Assembly: GCF_002939985.1 (NCBI RefSeq)
Contig: NZ_MDFM01000010.1
Location: 97,037 to 161,036 of the forward strand
DNA length: 64,000 nt
DNA from: Xanthomonas hortorum pv. cynarae
Lineage (GTDB): Bacteria; Pseudomonadota; Gammaproteobacteria; Xanthomonadales; Xanthomonadaceae
Direction: 5' to 3'
Shown: piece after piece, positions 18,227 through 29,673 of the stretch
How the letters are laid out: each line of letters begins with the position of its first letter
Numbering within the stretch: the first letter of the stretch is position 1
Made by a program: the position numbers and the translations under genes
Notes under the pieces: generated by a model
Seen by the model: only the letters and a program-made list of their open reading frames with translations
The model's database searches: none
Told to the model about the DNA's origin: nothing

Positions 18227-19672
18227 ATGCCTGACAGCTTTCTCTTCTACGACCTGGAAACCTTCGGCCAGGATCCGCGCCGCACGCGCATCGCGCAGTT
18301 CGCCGCCGTGCGCACCGATGCGCAACTGCGCGTGATCGAAGAGCCGATCAGTTTCTACGTGCAACCGGCCGACGATCTGCTGCCCTCCCCGTACGCGACC
18401 ATGGTCACCGGCATCACCCCGCAGCACGCGCTGCGCGAAGGCGTGAGCGAGGCCGAAGCGTTTGCGCGCATTTCCGAACAGATGAGCCGGCCGCAGACCT
18501 GCACGTTGGGCTACAACTCGATCCGCTTCGATGACGAGTTCGTGCGCTGCGGTCTGTTCCGCAATTTCTACGATCCCTACGAGCGCGAGTGGCGCGGCGT
18601 CAATTCGCGTTGGGATCTGCTCGATGTGTTACGGCTGGTGCATGCCCTGCGCCCGGATGGCATCGTCTGGCCGCAGCGCGAAGACGGCGCCACCTCGTTC
18701 AAGCTCGAACACCTGGCCGATGCCAACGCGGTGCGCGAAGGCGATGCGCACGAAGCGCTCTCGGACGTGTACGCCACCATCGGCATGGCGCGCAGATTCC
18801 AGCAACATCAACCGAAATTATGGGAGTACGCGCTGCGTCTGCGCGACAAGCGCTTTGCGGCGACGTTGCTGGATGTCATCGCCATGCAGCCGGTACTGCA
18901 TATTTCGCAGCGCTATCCCGCCGCGCGCATGTGCGCCGCCGCAGTGCTGCCGCTGACGCGCCATCCGCGCATCGACAGCCGCGTGATCGTGTTCGACCTG
19001 GACGGCGATCCGGAAGTGCTGTTGCGCCTGAGCCCGGATGAGATCGCCGACCGGTTGTATATCCGCGCCGCCGACCTGCCCGAAGGCGAGCAGCGCATTC
19101 CGCTGAAAGAGGTGCATCTGAACAAGTCGCCGGCGTTGGTGGCCTGGCAACACTTGCGGGAAGCGGATTTCCAGCGCCTGGGCATCGACCACGACGCGGT
19201 GTTGGCCAAAGCCGCGCGCCTGCGCGAACTCGGCCCCGAGCTCGCCGAAAAAGTGCGCCAGGTGTACGGCAACGAGCGCGCTGCGGCACCAGCGGTCAAC
19301 GACGCCGATGCCTCGCTCTACGACGGCTTCCTGGCCGAAGGCGACAAGCGCCTGCTGGCGCAGGTGCGTGCCAGTGCGCCGGCCGAACTGGGCGCGCTGG
19401 AATCGCGCTTTCGCGACCCGCGCCTGATCGAGTTGCTGTTCCGCTACCGCGCGCGCAACTGGCCGCAGACGCTGTCGTTCGAAGAGCAGGAACGCTGGAA
19501 CGTGTACCGCCGCCAGCGCCTGCTAGAAGACCGTGGTTTGGGCGAAGTCACGCTCGACCAGTTCCATGCGCAGATCGCGGATTTACGGCTTGCTCACCCC
19601 GACGATGCTACCAAGCAAGCCCTACTCGACCAGCTCGCCGCCTGGGGTTCGGACCTCCAACGCACGCTATGA
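18227..19672 (+). CDS. sbcB: Exodeoxyribonuclease I
   Basis: This 481-residue 3'-5' single-strand DNA exonuclease acts in recombination and mismatch repair. The DEDDh active site is visible: D and E in YDLETFG, D in NSIRFDDEF, and H with D in HEALSDVYAT. The SH3-like and C-terminal extension domains follow, and the length is close to E. coli ExoI (475). Its stop overlaps the start of the next gene (ATGA). Confidence 0.95.
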   Translation: MPDSFLFYDLETFGQDPRRTRIAQFAAVRTDAQLRVIEEPISFYVQPADDLLPSPYATMVTGITPQHALREGVSEAEAFARISEQMSRPQTCTLGYNSIRFDDEFVRCGLFRNFYDPYEREWRGVNSRWDLLDVLRLVHALRPDGIVWPQREDGATSFKLEHLADANAVREGDAHEALSDVYATIGMARRFQQHQPKLWEYALRLRDKRFAATLLDVIAMQPVLHISQRYPAARMCAAAVLPLTRHPRIDSRVIVFDLDGDPEVLLRLSPDEIADRLYIRAADLPEGEQRIPLKEVHLNKSPALVAWQHLREADFQRLGIDHDAVLAKAARLRELGPELAEKVRQVYGNERAAAPAVNDADASLYDGFLAEGDKRLLAQVRASAPAELGALESRFRDPRLIELLFRYRARNWPQTLSFEEQERWNVYRRQRLLEDRGLGEVTLDQFHAQIADLRLAHPDDATKQALLDQLAAWGSDLQRTL

Positions 19673-20355
19673 CCACCTATTTTTCCGACGCCAGCTTCAA
19701 GTTTTTGCGCGCCCTGGCCCGCCACAACGACAAGACCTGGTTCAACGACCACCGGCATCAGTACGAGGCGCACGTGCGCCAACCGTTTTTGCAGCTCATC
19801 ACCGACCTGCAGCCGGCGCTAGCCGAGGTCAGCGAACACTATCGCGCCGATCCCAAGACCCAGGGCGGTTCGCTGTTTCGTATCTACCGCGATGCACGGT
19901 TTTCCAACGACAAATCGCCGTACAAGAACTGGCAAGGCGCGCGCCTGTTTCATGAGCGCCGCCGCCAGGTGCCGGCGCCCTCGTTCTACCTCCATCTGCA
20001 GCCGGGCGAGAGCTTTGTCGGTGCGGGGTTGTGGCACCCTGAGCCGGATACCCAGCGCAAGCTACGCCAGTTCATTTTCGACAATCCCGCCAACTGGAAA
20101 GCGGCCGCGTACGAACCCAAACTGCGCCGCAAATTCGCGCTGGACGACAGCGAAAAACTGGTGCGTGCACCGCGCGGATTCCCCAACGAGTTCGAGTTCA
20201 TCGACGATCTCAAGCATCGCAATTGGGCCTATCTGCGGCATCTGGAGGACACCATCATGACCGGCCCGCGCCTGCGCCAGACCATCGAAGCGGATCTGGT
20301 GGTGCTGGCGCCGTTTGTCGATTATCTGTGCGCCGCACTGGATCTGGAATTTTGA
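19669..20355 (+). CDS. DUF2461 family protein
   Basis: This 228-residue soluble protein of unknown function belongs to the widespread DUF2461 family. Its signatures are FL..LARHNDKTWFNDHR near the N-terminus, and FRIYRDARFSNDKSPYK followed by FYLHLQPGESFVGAGLWHPE. It overlaps sbcB by four bases and is translationally coupled to it, but I know of no functional link. Length and motifs are typical of the family. Confidence 0.88.
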   Translation: MTTYFSDASFKFLRALARHNDKTWFNDHRHQYEAHVRQPFLQLITDLQPALAEVSEHYRADPKTQGGSLFRIYRDARFSNDKSPYKNWQGARLFHERRRQVPAPSFYLHLQPGESFVGAGLWHPEPDTQRKLRQFIFDNPANWKAAAYEPKLRRKFALDDSEKLVRAPRGFPNEFEFIDDLKHRNWAYLRHLEDTIMTGPRLRQTIEADLVVLAPFVDYLCAALDLEF

Positions 20356-20479
20356 TGCAGCGCGCAGCGCAGGCAGCGATGCAAGCTGCACCGGCCATCG
20401 GCGTGAGCTGGCGGTTTTCCACTGCGTGGCGCTGTATCTCGCGATCTCGCCTGCCACCACCAGCAATGGAATGCACACC

Positions 20480-21046
20480 ATGAAAAAACGCTGGTTGCTA
20501 GTGCCTGTGCTGGCCGTGCTGCTACTGGCCAGTTATGTCGTTGCAGGCCCGTACCTGGCCATTCGCGGCATCAGTGAGGCAGTCGCCAATCGCGATGCCG
20601 GGCAGCTGGAACGCCACGTGGATTTCCCCAGCCTGCGGGTCAACCTCAAGGCGCAGCTGGACGATTATCTGATTCGCCAGGCCGGCAGCAGCATGCAATC
20701 GAGCCTGCTCGGCGGGTTCGCCTTGCAGCTTGCCAGTGGCATCAGCGGCGCCGGCGTGGACACGCTGGTCACCCCGCTCGGCATCGGTGCATTGCTGCAA
20801 GGCCATAGCGTGTGGAATCGCGTCACTGGCGAGACCGTCAGCCCGGATACCTATGCGGCGCCAGCGCCGGCGCGTCCGCTGCAAGGCGCCGAGCAGCGCT
20901 TCGAATCCACCCGCCGCTTCACCGCGACCACGCGCACCGCAACCGGAGCGCCGGTGGTCTTCGTGCTGACCCGACAAGGCTTGCGTTGGCGGCTGACCGA
21001 TATCCAGTTGCCGCTGGCTGACTCCGGGAATTCGCTCACCCCGTAA
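20480..21046 (+). CDS. DUF2939 family membrane-anchored protein
   Basis: This 188-residue protein has a single N-terminal hydrophobic segment (residues 4-22) followed by the DUF2939 block GPYLAIRGISEAVANRDA. The remainder should lie in the periplasm. ATG 20480 is preferred, and an ATG three codons upstream is possible. Function is unknown. It stands alone between the DUF2461 gene and the convergent spermidine-synthase-like gene. Confidence 0.82.
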   Translation: MKKRWLLVPVLAVLLLASYVVAGPYLAIRGISEAVANRDAGQLERHVDFPSLRVNLKAQLDDYLIRQAGSSMQSSLLGGFALQLASGISGAGVDTLVTPLGIGALLQGHSVWNRVTGETVSPDTYAAPAPARPLQGAEQRFESTRRFTATTRTATGAPVVFVLTRQGLRWRLTDIQLPLADSGNSLTP

Positions 21047-21126
21047 CGGTGCGCTTGCAGGCGCGACTGTAGTTTCCTACATCACGCCCGCTTGCAACGA
21101 GTGTCAAACCGCCCAGCTAGAGCGGC

Positions 21127-21870
21127 TTACGCATACCGCCAGGCCCGTTCCATCCATGCCGCCTGCAGCCGCAGCATCGCCGGCCGCAACTGCCGACGCG
21201 CCGACCACGGCAACGACGCCAACGCCTGCTCCGCAGTGCCCGGCGTGCGTTTGCCATTCCAGGCGTACAGCACCTGATTGCGCAGATCCGGTTCGGGCAA
21301 CAGCAGCACCCGCCCATCGAAGACATCGCGCAGCTTGGCCAGATGCCCGGCAAGCGGCACCTGAAACAGGTTCAACGCCAGCACACCGCTGGGCGTCAGC
21401 GCAGTGCGGCAATCGGCGTAGAACTCATGCGTGCACAGCGCGGGCGGAATGCCGTCGGCATCGTAAGCATCCAACAGCAACAGGTCGTAGCGCCCTGCGC
21501 GCGTGCCGATCCACTGCGCACCATCGCCGTGCGTAACCTCAAGCCGCGCATCGTCGCGCGGCACGGCAAACGCATCGCGCAACGCCAGCACCTGCGCATC
21601 GGCGTCCACCGCCTCGATGCGCGTGCTGCGCAGATAACGATGGCAGAACTTGGCCTGCGCGCCGCCGCCAAATCCAACAATGCCGATGCGCTCGGGACGC
21701 GGCTGCAGCCATAACGCAGCCAGCATGCCGCGCGTGTACGGCAGCATCAGCCGAGACGGCGCCCAGCGCGACATGCGGGTCTGCACGGTGTCGTCGGCGA
21801 AATACAGCTCCAACTGACGCCAGCTGGAGCGCAGTGCGGCGCGTGCAGACGGCTTCGGTGCGTCGCTCAC
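21127..21870 (-). CDS. Spermidine-synthase-like methyltransferase-fold protein
   Basis: This 247-residue protein has the Rossmann fold of polyamine aminopropyltransferases. Motif I is IGIVGFGGGAQAKF and the acidic IEAVDADAQVL motif binds the nucleoside. DLLLLDAYDADGIPP lies at the catalytic loop. It lacks the N-terminal domain of typical SpeE, so the true reaction is uncertain. The start is set at GTG 21870, which overlaps the stop of the 5'-nucleotidase gene (GTGA). The upstream open frame is a shadow of that gene. Confidence 0.78.
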   Translation of the reverse strand: MSDAPKPSARAALRSSWRQLELYFADDTVQTRMSRWAPSRLMLPYTRGMLAALWLQPRPERIGIVGFGGGAQAKFCHRYLRSTRIEAVDADAQVLALRDAFAVPRDDARLEVTHGDGAQWIGTRAGRYDLLLLDAYDADGIPPALCTHEFYADCRTALTPSGVLALNLFQVPLAGHLAKLRDVFDGRVLLLPEPDLRNQVLYAWNGKRTPGTAEQALASLPWSARRQLRPAMLRLQAAWMERAWRYA

Positions 21871-22832
21871 CTGCTCGGCGGATCGTTGGCCACGCCATGC
21901 GGCACATGACCGGCCGCCACATGCTGATGCTGGCGCGCACTGTCGATGTTGTGCTGCGAATCGTCGAAGAAGATATCCGCACCAAACGCCTCCAGAAACG
22001 GCCCCTTGTGCCGCCCACCGAGGAACAAAGCCTCGTCCAGACGCACGCCCCATTCGCGCAAGGTGCGGATCACCCGCTCATGCGCCGGTGCCGAGCGCGC
22101 AGTGACCAGCGCAGTACGGATCGGCGACGCCTCACCCGGCGGAAATGCCGCCTGCAGCGTGTGCAGCGCAGACAGAAAATTGCGGAACGGCCCGACCGAC
22201 AGTGGCTCGCGCGCGCGTTCGCGCTCGTGGCGTCCAAACGCCTCCACGCCCTGCTCGCGCGAAATACGCTCGCTCTCGTCGCCAAAGATCACTGCATCGC
22301 CGTCGAAGGCGATACGCAGCTGCGTCGGCAAGCGGCTCTCGTCGTTGTCCACGATCGCCGCTGCGGCTTCGGCACGTTCGCCCGGCGCGCGCGGCATGAT
22401 GGTCGCCGCCGCAATGCCATGGGTGAGTGCACGCCGCACCGATTCCGGATTGGCCGACAGAAACAGATCGGTGCCGAACGGCTTCACGTACGGCCAGGTC
22501 GGCTGCCCGGAGGTGAAGGTCGCACGCACGATGCCCAGGTTGTAGTGCTGGATCGAATTGAAGATGCGCAAGCCGGTATCGGCGGAATTGCGCGACAACA
22601 AGATCACTTCCACCCGCGGCGCGTCTTCGGGCACATCGTGGTTGAGCGCCAGCAGCTTGCGCACCACCGGGAATGCCACGCCCGGCTCCAGGATGTCGTC
22701 CTCATGCTCGCGCTGGAACGCCGAATACGCCTCCACACCATCGGCCTCGAACAGCGCGTGGCCTTCTTCGAGGTCGAACAGCGCGCGCGAGGTGACCGCG
22801 ACGGTCAGGAGCCTGGGGGAGTTGTCAGTCAT
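21867..22832 (-). CDS. 5'-nucleotidase (cytosolic cN-I-like family)
   Basis: This 321-residue protein is of the bacterial 5'-nucleotidase family related to cytosolic nucleotidase I (TVAVTSRALFDLEEGHALFE, NPGV-like LEPGVAFPVVRKLLALN, FDGDAVIFGDESER). It would dephosphorylate nucleoside monophosphates. HAD-type aspartates lie in FDGDAV and in ADIFFDDSQHN near the C-terminus. The ATG at 22832 gives the family N-terminus. A repeat arm begins three bases upstream, so no Shine-Dalgarno site is present. The frame stays open through the repeat into nadK, so the start is less sure than usual. Confidence 0.85.
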   Translation of the reverse strand: MTDNSPRLLTVAVTSRALFDLEEGHALFEADGVEAYSAFQREHEDDILEPGVAFPVVRKLLALNHDVPEDAPRVEVILLSRNSADTGLRIFNSIQHYNLGIVRATFTSGQPTWPYVKPFGTDLFLSANPESVRRALTHGIAAATIMPRAPGERAEAAAAIVDNDESRLPTQLRIAFDGDAVIFGDESERISREQGVEAFGRHERERAREPLSVGPFRNFLSALHTLQAAFPPGEASPIRTALVTARSAPAHERVIRTLREWGVRLDEALFLGGRHKGPFLEAFGADIFFDDSQHNIDSARQHQHVAAGHVPHGVANDPPSR

Positions 22833-22835
22833 TGT

Positions 22836-23005
22836 GGGGCCGGGGTTTGGGATTCGGGATTTGGGATTGGTTTGAAGCAGGAACCGTAGGTCGGGAGTTG
22901 ATCGCCCATCCGCACAGCATCGTAGCGCGTGCGAGCGATTCCAAAGACGACGTGCCGCGCTGCTGCCGTTGCCAATCCCCAATCCCGAATCCCAATCCCC
23001 GCCCC
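22836..23005. repeat. Family A repeat pair forming a long hairpin between nadK and the 5'-nucleotidase gene
   Basis: The left arm (22836-22870) and right arm (22972-23005) are near-perfect inverted copies of GGGATT-type units about 34 bases long, separated by about 100 bases. The right arm ends one base before the nadK stop codon. The left arm begins three bases before the nucleotidase start. The element therefore makes up the whole intergenic space. Confidence 0.8.
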
Positions 23006-23782
23006 TCACACCGCAAACTGCTCGCTGAAAATGCGCTCTTCCAGATTGTGTTCGGGATCGAACAGTAGCGTTACCTGGCGCTGGGTGGACTCGCGGATGG
23101 TCACTTCGATCACGTCGCGGATCTCGTGCGAATCGGCGGTGACGCTGACCGGGCGCTTGTACGGGTCCAGCACGCGGAAGCACACTTCGGTATCGGCCTT
23201 GAGAATGGCGCCGCGCCACCGACGCGGGCGATACGGGGCGATCGGCGTCAGTGCCAGCGTGTGCGAGCCCAGCGGCAGAATCGGCCCGTGCGCGGAATAG
23301 TTGTACGCGGTGCTGCCGGCTGGCGTGGCGACCATCACCCCGTCGCCGATCAGCTCGGCGATGCGGGTCTGACCATTTAGATCCACACTCAGATGCGCGG
23401 CCTGGCGGGTCTGGCGCAGCAGCGAGACCTCGTTGTAGGCCAGCGACACCGTGCTGGCACCGGACTCGGTCTGCACCTGCATTTCCAGTGGGCGCAGATG
23501 CGCCGGCTCGGCACGTTGCAGGCGCGCGAGCAGGTCGTCTTCGTCGTCGCGGTACTGGTTCATCAAAAACCCGACCGAGCCCAGCTTCATGCCGAACACC
23601 GGCTTGCTGGCAGCGCCATGCCGGTGCAAGGTCTGCAGCATGAAGCCGTCGCCGCCCAGGGCGCAGACGATGTCGGCGGTGGCCAGCGGATGATCGCCAT
23701 AGCGCTGCACAAGATGGGCGCGCGCGGTCACCGCCGGCTCGGCGTGACTGGCGAGAAAGGCGATGCGGGGTGGTGCGGTCAT
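23006..23782 (-). CDS. nadK: NAD kinase
   Basis: This 258-residue enzyme phosphorylates NAD to NADP. The glycine-rich ATP/NAD motif ALGGDGFML, the NEVSLLR segment and the [23 protein letters not shown] signature are present. The form is short (about 260 residues, against 292 in E. coli), as is usual for xanthomonads. The start is ATG 23782. The stop directly abuts a repeat hairpin. It complements the NAD-precursor genes 8 kb away but is not linked to them in an operon. Confidence 0.94.
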   Translation of the reverse strand: MTAPPRIAFLASHAEPAVTARAHLVQRYGDHPLATADIVCALGGDGFMLQTLHRHGAASKPVFGMKLGSVGFLMNQYRDDEDDLLARLQRAEPAHLRPLEMQVQTESGASTVSLAYNEVSLLRQTRQAAHLSVDLNGQTRIAELIGDGVMVATPAGSTAYNYSAHGPILPLGSHTLALTPIAPYRPRRWRGAILKADTEVCFRVLDPYKRPVSVTADSHEIRDVIEVTIRESTQRQVTLLFDPEHNLEERIFSEQFAV

Positions 23783-23988
23783 CGTTGACTCCAAAGCATG
23801 CGAATCAGCATACCGCAGCGCTGTGCCGGGCTTGTTGCGGCCACGCCCTGCCCTCGCATGCCCGGCCGCGATTGCGCCTGCGTGATCAAGCGCCGCCGGT
23901 GGTGCGGCGCACGGCAGCCAGCCAAGCGCAGGCGATACCAGGCGCGCAACGCGCACACCGCCCGGTCAGACGCGACCGGGCCACTTCA

Positions 23989-26235
<2,247 letters not shown>

Positions 26236-26290
26236 TCAGCCATCGGCGCCGGCTTTACCAGCCCGGCGGCCGCATCGCCCGCTACGCGGT

Positions 26291-27916
26291 TCACCACGGT
26301 GCCAGCCGCCACTGCGCTTGCGCAGTATCCAGGCGCTGCCGCAGGCCCAGCCGCTGCAGGAAGGCGGCATCGTGCGAGGCGACGATCAGCGCCCCCTGGT
26401 AGCCGCGCAGCAGCGCCTCGATCGCCTTCACCGAGGCCAGATCCAGATGGTTGGTCGGCTCGTCCAGCAACAGCAGTTGCGCCGGCTGCGCCCGGTACAG
26501 CGCAAAGGCCAGCGCGGCCTTGAGCCGTTGGCCGCCGCTGAGCTGGCCGGTGGGCAGGTCGGCACGCTGCTGGTCCAGCCCCAGCAACGCCAGCCGCAGG
26601 CGCTGTGCGTGGGCTGGTGCGCCTGGGTCGGCAGCGTGCAATTGCGCAGCGGCCGAGCGCGCCGGGTCCAGCAGCCCCAGGTCCTGATCCAGATAGGCCA
26701 CCGGCACATGCACCTCGCAATGTCCTGCGCTCGGCTGCAGGTGCCCGGCCAACAACCGCAGCAACGAGGACTTGCCGCTGCCATTGGGGCCGACCAGGCC
26801 AATCCGCGCCTGCCCATGCAACAACAGATCCACCCAACGCCCGCCCAGCCGCTCGTCGGCCAGTTCCACCTGCTGCAGCGTGGCCAACCGTCGCGACGCA
26901 CCGGCTGGCGCTGTCGGCGCCAGCACGGCGATCGCGGGATCGGCCTCCACCTGCGCTGCGGCCTGCACCACCGACTCGCTCAGCCGTGCCTGTTTGGCCT
27001 GACGTTGCTGCTGCAGCCGCCCGGCGCTGTTTTCGCTGCGTTGCTTCTGCCCGCCGAGCAGGATCGCCGCTTGATTGGCCTGCCCGGCAGCACGGCCGCC
27101 GCGTGCCTGGCGTTGTTGCTGACGCTGCTGCTGCTCGCGCAGCGCCTGCTCGCCGCGTGCGCGTGCGTGTTTGCGCTCGGCCAGCAGATCGCTGGCCGCC
27201 TGCCGTTCCAGCGCGCGTTGCCGGGCATAGAACGCGTAATTGCCGCCATAACTGCGCAACCCGTGCGGCAACAGTTCCAGGATGCGCTGCATCGCCTCGA
27301 GCAAGCTGCGGTCATGGCTGATCACCACCAGGCCACCGCTCCACGCCTGCAGGTGATCCATCAGCCGCTGGCGTCGCGGGCCATCCAGATGATTGCTGGG
27401 CTCATCCAGAATCAACAGATCCGGCTGGGCCAGAAATGCACCGGCCAACGCCACGCGCATCGCTTCGCCGCCGCTGAGTTGCGCCGCCGGTGCATATGGA
27501 TCGCGCCCGCCCAAGCCTTGTCGCTCCAGTTCTGCGGCAAATTGCGCATGCGCGCTCCAGCGCTCGCCAACCAGGTCGAAATCGGCTGGCGCCACACTGC
27601 CAGCAGCGATCCTGTCCAGCGCGTCCAGCAACGGCGCAATGCCTGCCAACTCGGCAATGGTTTGTCCAGGCGCAACGCTCACCCGCTGCGGCAGGTAATA
27701 CACGCTGCCGCTGCGCACGCAGCGCCCGGCACTGGGCAGCAACTCACCGGCCAACAGCCGCCCAAGCACACTCTTGCCCACGCCATTGCGCCCGACCAGG
27801 CCAGTAGGGCGCTGGTCGATGTGAATCGTCAGATCAGAAAACAGCGGGCTGCCATCGGGCAGCAGATACGCAACGCTCTCCAGCGTCAGCGACGAACAGG
27901 TCATACGTGTCTCCAT
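26291..27916 (-). CDS. ABC-F family ATPase (ribosome-associated type)
   Basis: This 541-residue soluble protein has two tandem ABC domains and no membrane segments. Domain 1 has Walker A GRNGVGKS, signature LSGGEAMRVAL and Walker B LLILDEPSNHLD. Domain 2 has GPNGSGKSS, LSGGQRLKAAL and LLLLDEPTNHLD. The linker between them is very rich in Gln, Arg and Ala. ABC-F proteins act in ribosome-associated translation control or antibiotic protection; the subfamily here is not clear. ATG 27916 is used; a second ATG four codons in (27904) is equally plausible. Confidence 0.9.
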   Translation of the reverse strand: METRMTCSSLTLESVAYLLPDGSPLFSDLTIHIDQRPTGLVGRNGVGKSVLGRLLAGELLPSAGRCVRSGSVYYLPQRVSVAPGQTIAELAGIAPLLDALDRIAAGSVAPADFDLVGERWSAHAQFAAELERQGLGGRDPYAPAAQLSGGEAMRVALAGAFLAQPDLLILDEPSNHLDGPRRQRLMDHLQAWSGGLVVISHDRSLLEAMQRILELLPHGLRSYGGNYAFYARQRALERQAASDLLAERKHARARGEQALREQQQRQQQRQARGGRAAGQANQAAILLGGQKQRSENSAGRLQQQRQAKQARLSESVVQAAAQVEADPAIAVLAPTAPAGASRRLATLQQVELADERLGGRWVDLLLHGQARIGLVGPNGSGKSSLLRLLAGHLQPSAGHCEVHVPVAYLDQDLGLLDPARSAAAQLHAADPGAPAHAQRLRLALLGLDQQRADLPTGQLSGGQRLKAALAFALYRAQPAQLLLLDEPTNHLDLASVKAIEALLRGYQGALIVASHDAAFLQRLGLRQRLDTAQAQWRLAPW

Positions 27917-28087
27917 TGCATGCCAACACGCACCGATCCAAGCAGACCAGCAGCGGGTAAGGCCGTCATCACGACGGCGGCATCAATGGCGCATTGGACC
28001 AATCCTCAATGAGTTGCTGTGCGACCAGTATAAACCTGCAGGTGGTGCGACGACGCCCGTGCAGCGCTGGGCGCAAGCAAACTTGCC

Positions 28088-28594
28088 TCAACCCAGCCCG
28101 AAGGCCGGGTGATAAGACACATCGGCCAGCGGCAGCAACCGATCACCGAAAGCCAGCGCCTGCAGCTCGGACACCGGGACGTCGGGCAATACCAGGCCCG
28201 GTTCCACCGCAAACCCCAGACGTTTAAAAAACGCCGGTTCGCCCAGTGCCAGACAACCGGCTGCACCGCGCTCGCGCAAGTTCGCCAGTGCAGATTGCAC
28301 CAGGCGCGTACCCAGGCCCTGGCGCTGATGCCCCGGCCTGATCGCCAGCGGACCCAGCGCGTGCCAGCCTGGCGAGTCGTCCGACAACGACACCGGCGAT
28401 ACCGCCAGATGCCCGACCACATAGCCGTCGTGGTCGGCCACCAACGACAACGCCAGCGCGCCGTCGTTGCGCAACGCGGCAATCACGTGTTGCTCGTCAT
28501 GGCGGCTGTGGTCGGAGCGCATGAACGCCACCATCGTCAGCAATTCGATCGCTGCGGCATCGCCGTCGCTCGCTTCGCGGATCAACACATCCAT
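28088..28594 (-). CDS. GNAT-family N-acetyltransferase
   Basis: This 168-residue acetyl-CoA-dependent transferase has motif A in LGPLAIRPGHQRQGLGTRLVQ, followed by GEPAFFKRLGFAVEPGL. That pattern matches the YhbS-like group. The substrate is unknown. ATG 28594 is the start that gives the usual LIREA beginning. The alpha/beta hydrolase gene lies 40 bases upstream on the same strand, so MOSC gene, hydrolase and acetyltransferase may be one transcript. Confidence 0.88.
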   Translation of the reverse strand: MDVLIREASDGDAAAIELLTMVAFMRSDHSRHDEQHVIAALRNDGALALSLVADHDGYVVGHLAVSPVSLSDDSPGWHALGPLAIRPGHQRQGLGTRLVQSALANLRERGAAGCLALGEPAFFKRLGFAVEPGLVLPDVPVSELQALAFGDRLLPLADVSYHPAFGLG

Positions 28595-28634
28595 CGGCAA
28601 CTCCGCATGCAGCACGCAATCAGGTGCGGACGCA

Positions 28635-29162
28635 TCACAGACTCTGCAACAGTTCGGCGAAGGCACGCGCCGACGCGTCCACATGCGCCGCCAACCGATG
28701 TTCGTCGTCCACCAGCAACAAGCGCGCATTGCGCGCCTGCGCCCAGGCGATCACATCGGCAGCAGGAATCAATTCATCGCGCCAGGCATGCACGATCGAA
28801 ATCGGCACGGCCGCCGCATCCAGCGCCGGCAATGGCCCCATCCTGGTCGGCGGCACCATCAGAAACAACCCACGCGTTGGCACCTGCAACGACGCCTGGG
28901 CGGCGATATACGAGCCCAGGCTGGAACCGACCAGCACCAACGGGCCCTTGTCGGCCGCTGCACGCGCGATCTCCAGCAGGCGTTGCAGCCGGCCTTGCAC
29001 ATCACCGAGCGAACTCACCTCACGGCGCGCGTCCAGATCGGTGTAGTCCGGGCGCTCGTGGGTCCAGCCCAACTGCTCGGCGACGTCGGCCAGTGCGGTG
29101 ACTTTCAACGCGTCGGGGCCACTTTCGAACCCGTGCGACAGGATGCAATGACCGCGGCTCAT
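28635..29162 (-). CDS. Alpha/beta hydrolase, small serine esterase type
   Basis: This 175-residue predicted hydrolase has the nucleophile elbow GSSLGS (Ser near residue 80) after LVLVGS. It also has the N-terminal ILSHGFESGP with an oxyanion-like HGF, an acidic residue in HAWRDELIP and a histidine in DDEHRL. It is compact, like YqiA-type esterases. Its start overlaps the stop of the MOSC gene (ATGA), so it is coupled to it. The substrate is unknown. Confidence 0.82.
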   Translation of the reverse strand: MSRGHCILSHGFESGPDALKVTALADVAEQLGWTHERPDYTDLDARREVSSLGDVQGRLQRLLEIARAAADKGPLVLVGSSLGSYIAAQASLQVPTRGLFLMVPPTRMGPLPALDAAAVPISIVHAWRDELIPAADVIAWAQARNARLLLVDDEHRLAAHVDASARAFAELLQSL

Positions 29163-29650
29163 AGCGCCTGCACCGTATCGCCGATGCGCAGCACGCCGCC
29201 ACGCAGGATGCGCGCGCACAGCCCGCCATGCCCGCGCATCGCGTTGTAGCCGCCCGCGCCCAGCGCATCTTCCATGCGCGAGCACGGGTCGCAGGGGTCG
29301 GTGCCTTCCAGCTCGACATCGCCGATGCGGAAGCGCCGCCCTTTCAAGGCGGTCAGCGGGATGCCGGATACCACCAGATTGCGCCGCAACGTGGCCGGCG
29401 CGATGGTCGCGTAGCCAGCCAGCGCTGCAATCGCCGGCAGATGCTCGGCCTGGATCAAGGTCACGCCCCGCTTGCCGCTGCCGCCTTTGTAGCGGTCGCC
29501 CACCAAGCCAATGCCGGTGGTGGCCTGCGCCGCATCCACCGCGATCATGTCCACGTCGCGTGCCGGGCGTACACCGATCCAGGTCACCTGACCGATCTGC
29601 GGCAGCGTTGACATCAATTTGCCCAAAGGGCTGTCGGGATTCAAAGCCAT
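29159..29650 (-). CDS. MOSC domain protein
   Basis: This 163-residue single-domain MOSC (molybdenum cofactor sulfurase C-terminal) protein carries GDRYKGGSGKRGVTLIQAEHL, the RNLVVSGI block and the cysteine pair DPCDPCSRMED, where one Cys should bind sulfur or a metal. Such short proteins are related to YiiM/YcbX and may handle molybdenum-linked N-hydroxylated compounds. It is first of a three-gene overlapping set. Its start lies 23 bases from the divergent amidase gene, so the two promoters must overlap. Confidence 0.86.
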   Translation of the reverse strand: MALNPDSPLGKLMSTLPQIGQVTWIGVRPARDVDMIAVDAAQATTGIGLVGDRYKGGSGKRGVTLIQAEHLPAIAALAGYATIAPATLRRNLVVSGIPLTALKGRRFRIGDVELEGTDPCDPCSRMEDALGAGGYNAMRGHGGLCARILRGGVLRIGDTVQAL

Positions 29651-29673
29651 CGTCGAATGCTAGCATCCGCCCC

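Noticed and set aside
22833..23219. Longer N-terminus for the 5'-nucleotidase
   Set aside because: The upstream frame is open but translates repeat sequence and the antisense-frame end of nadK, with no family similarity.
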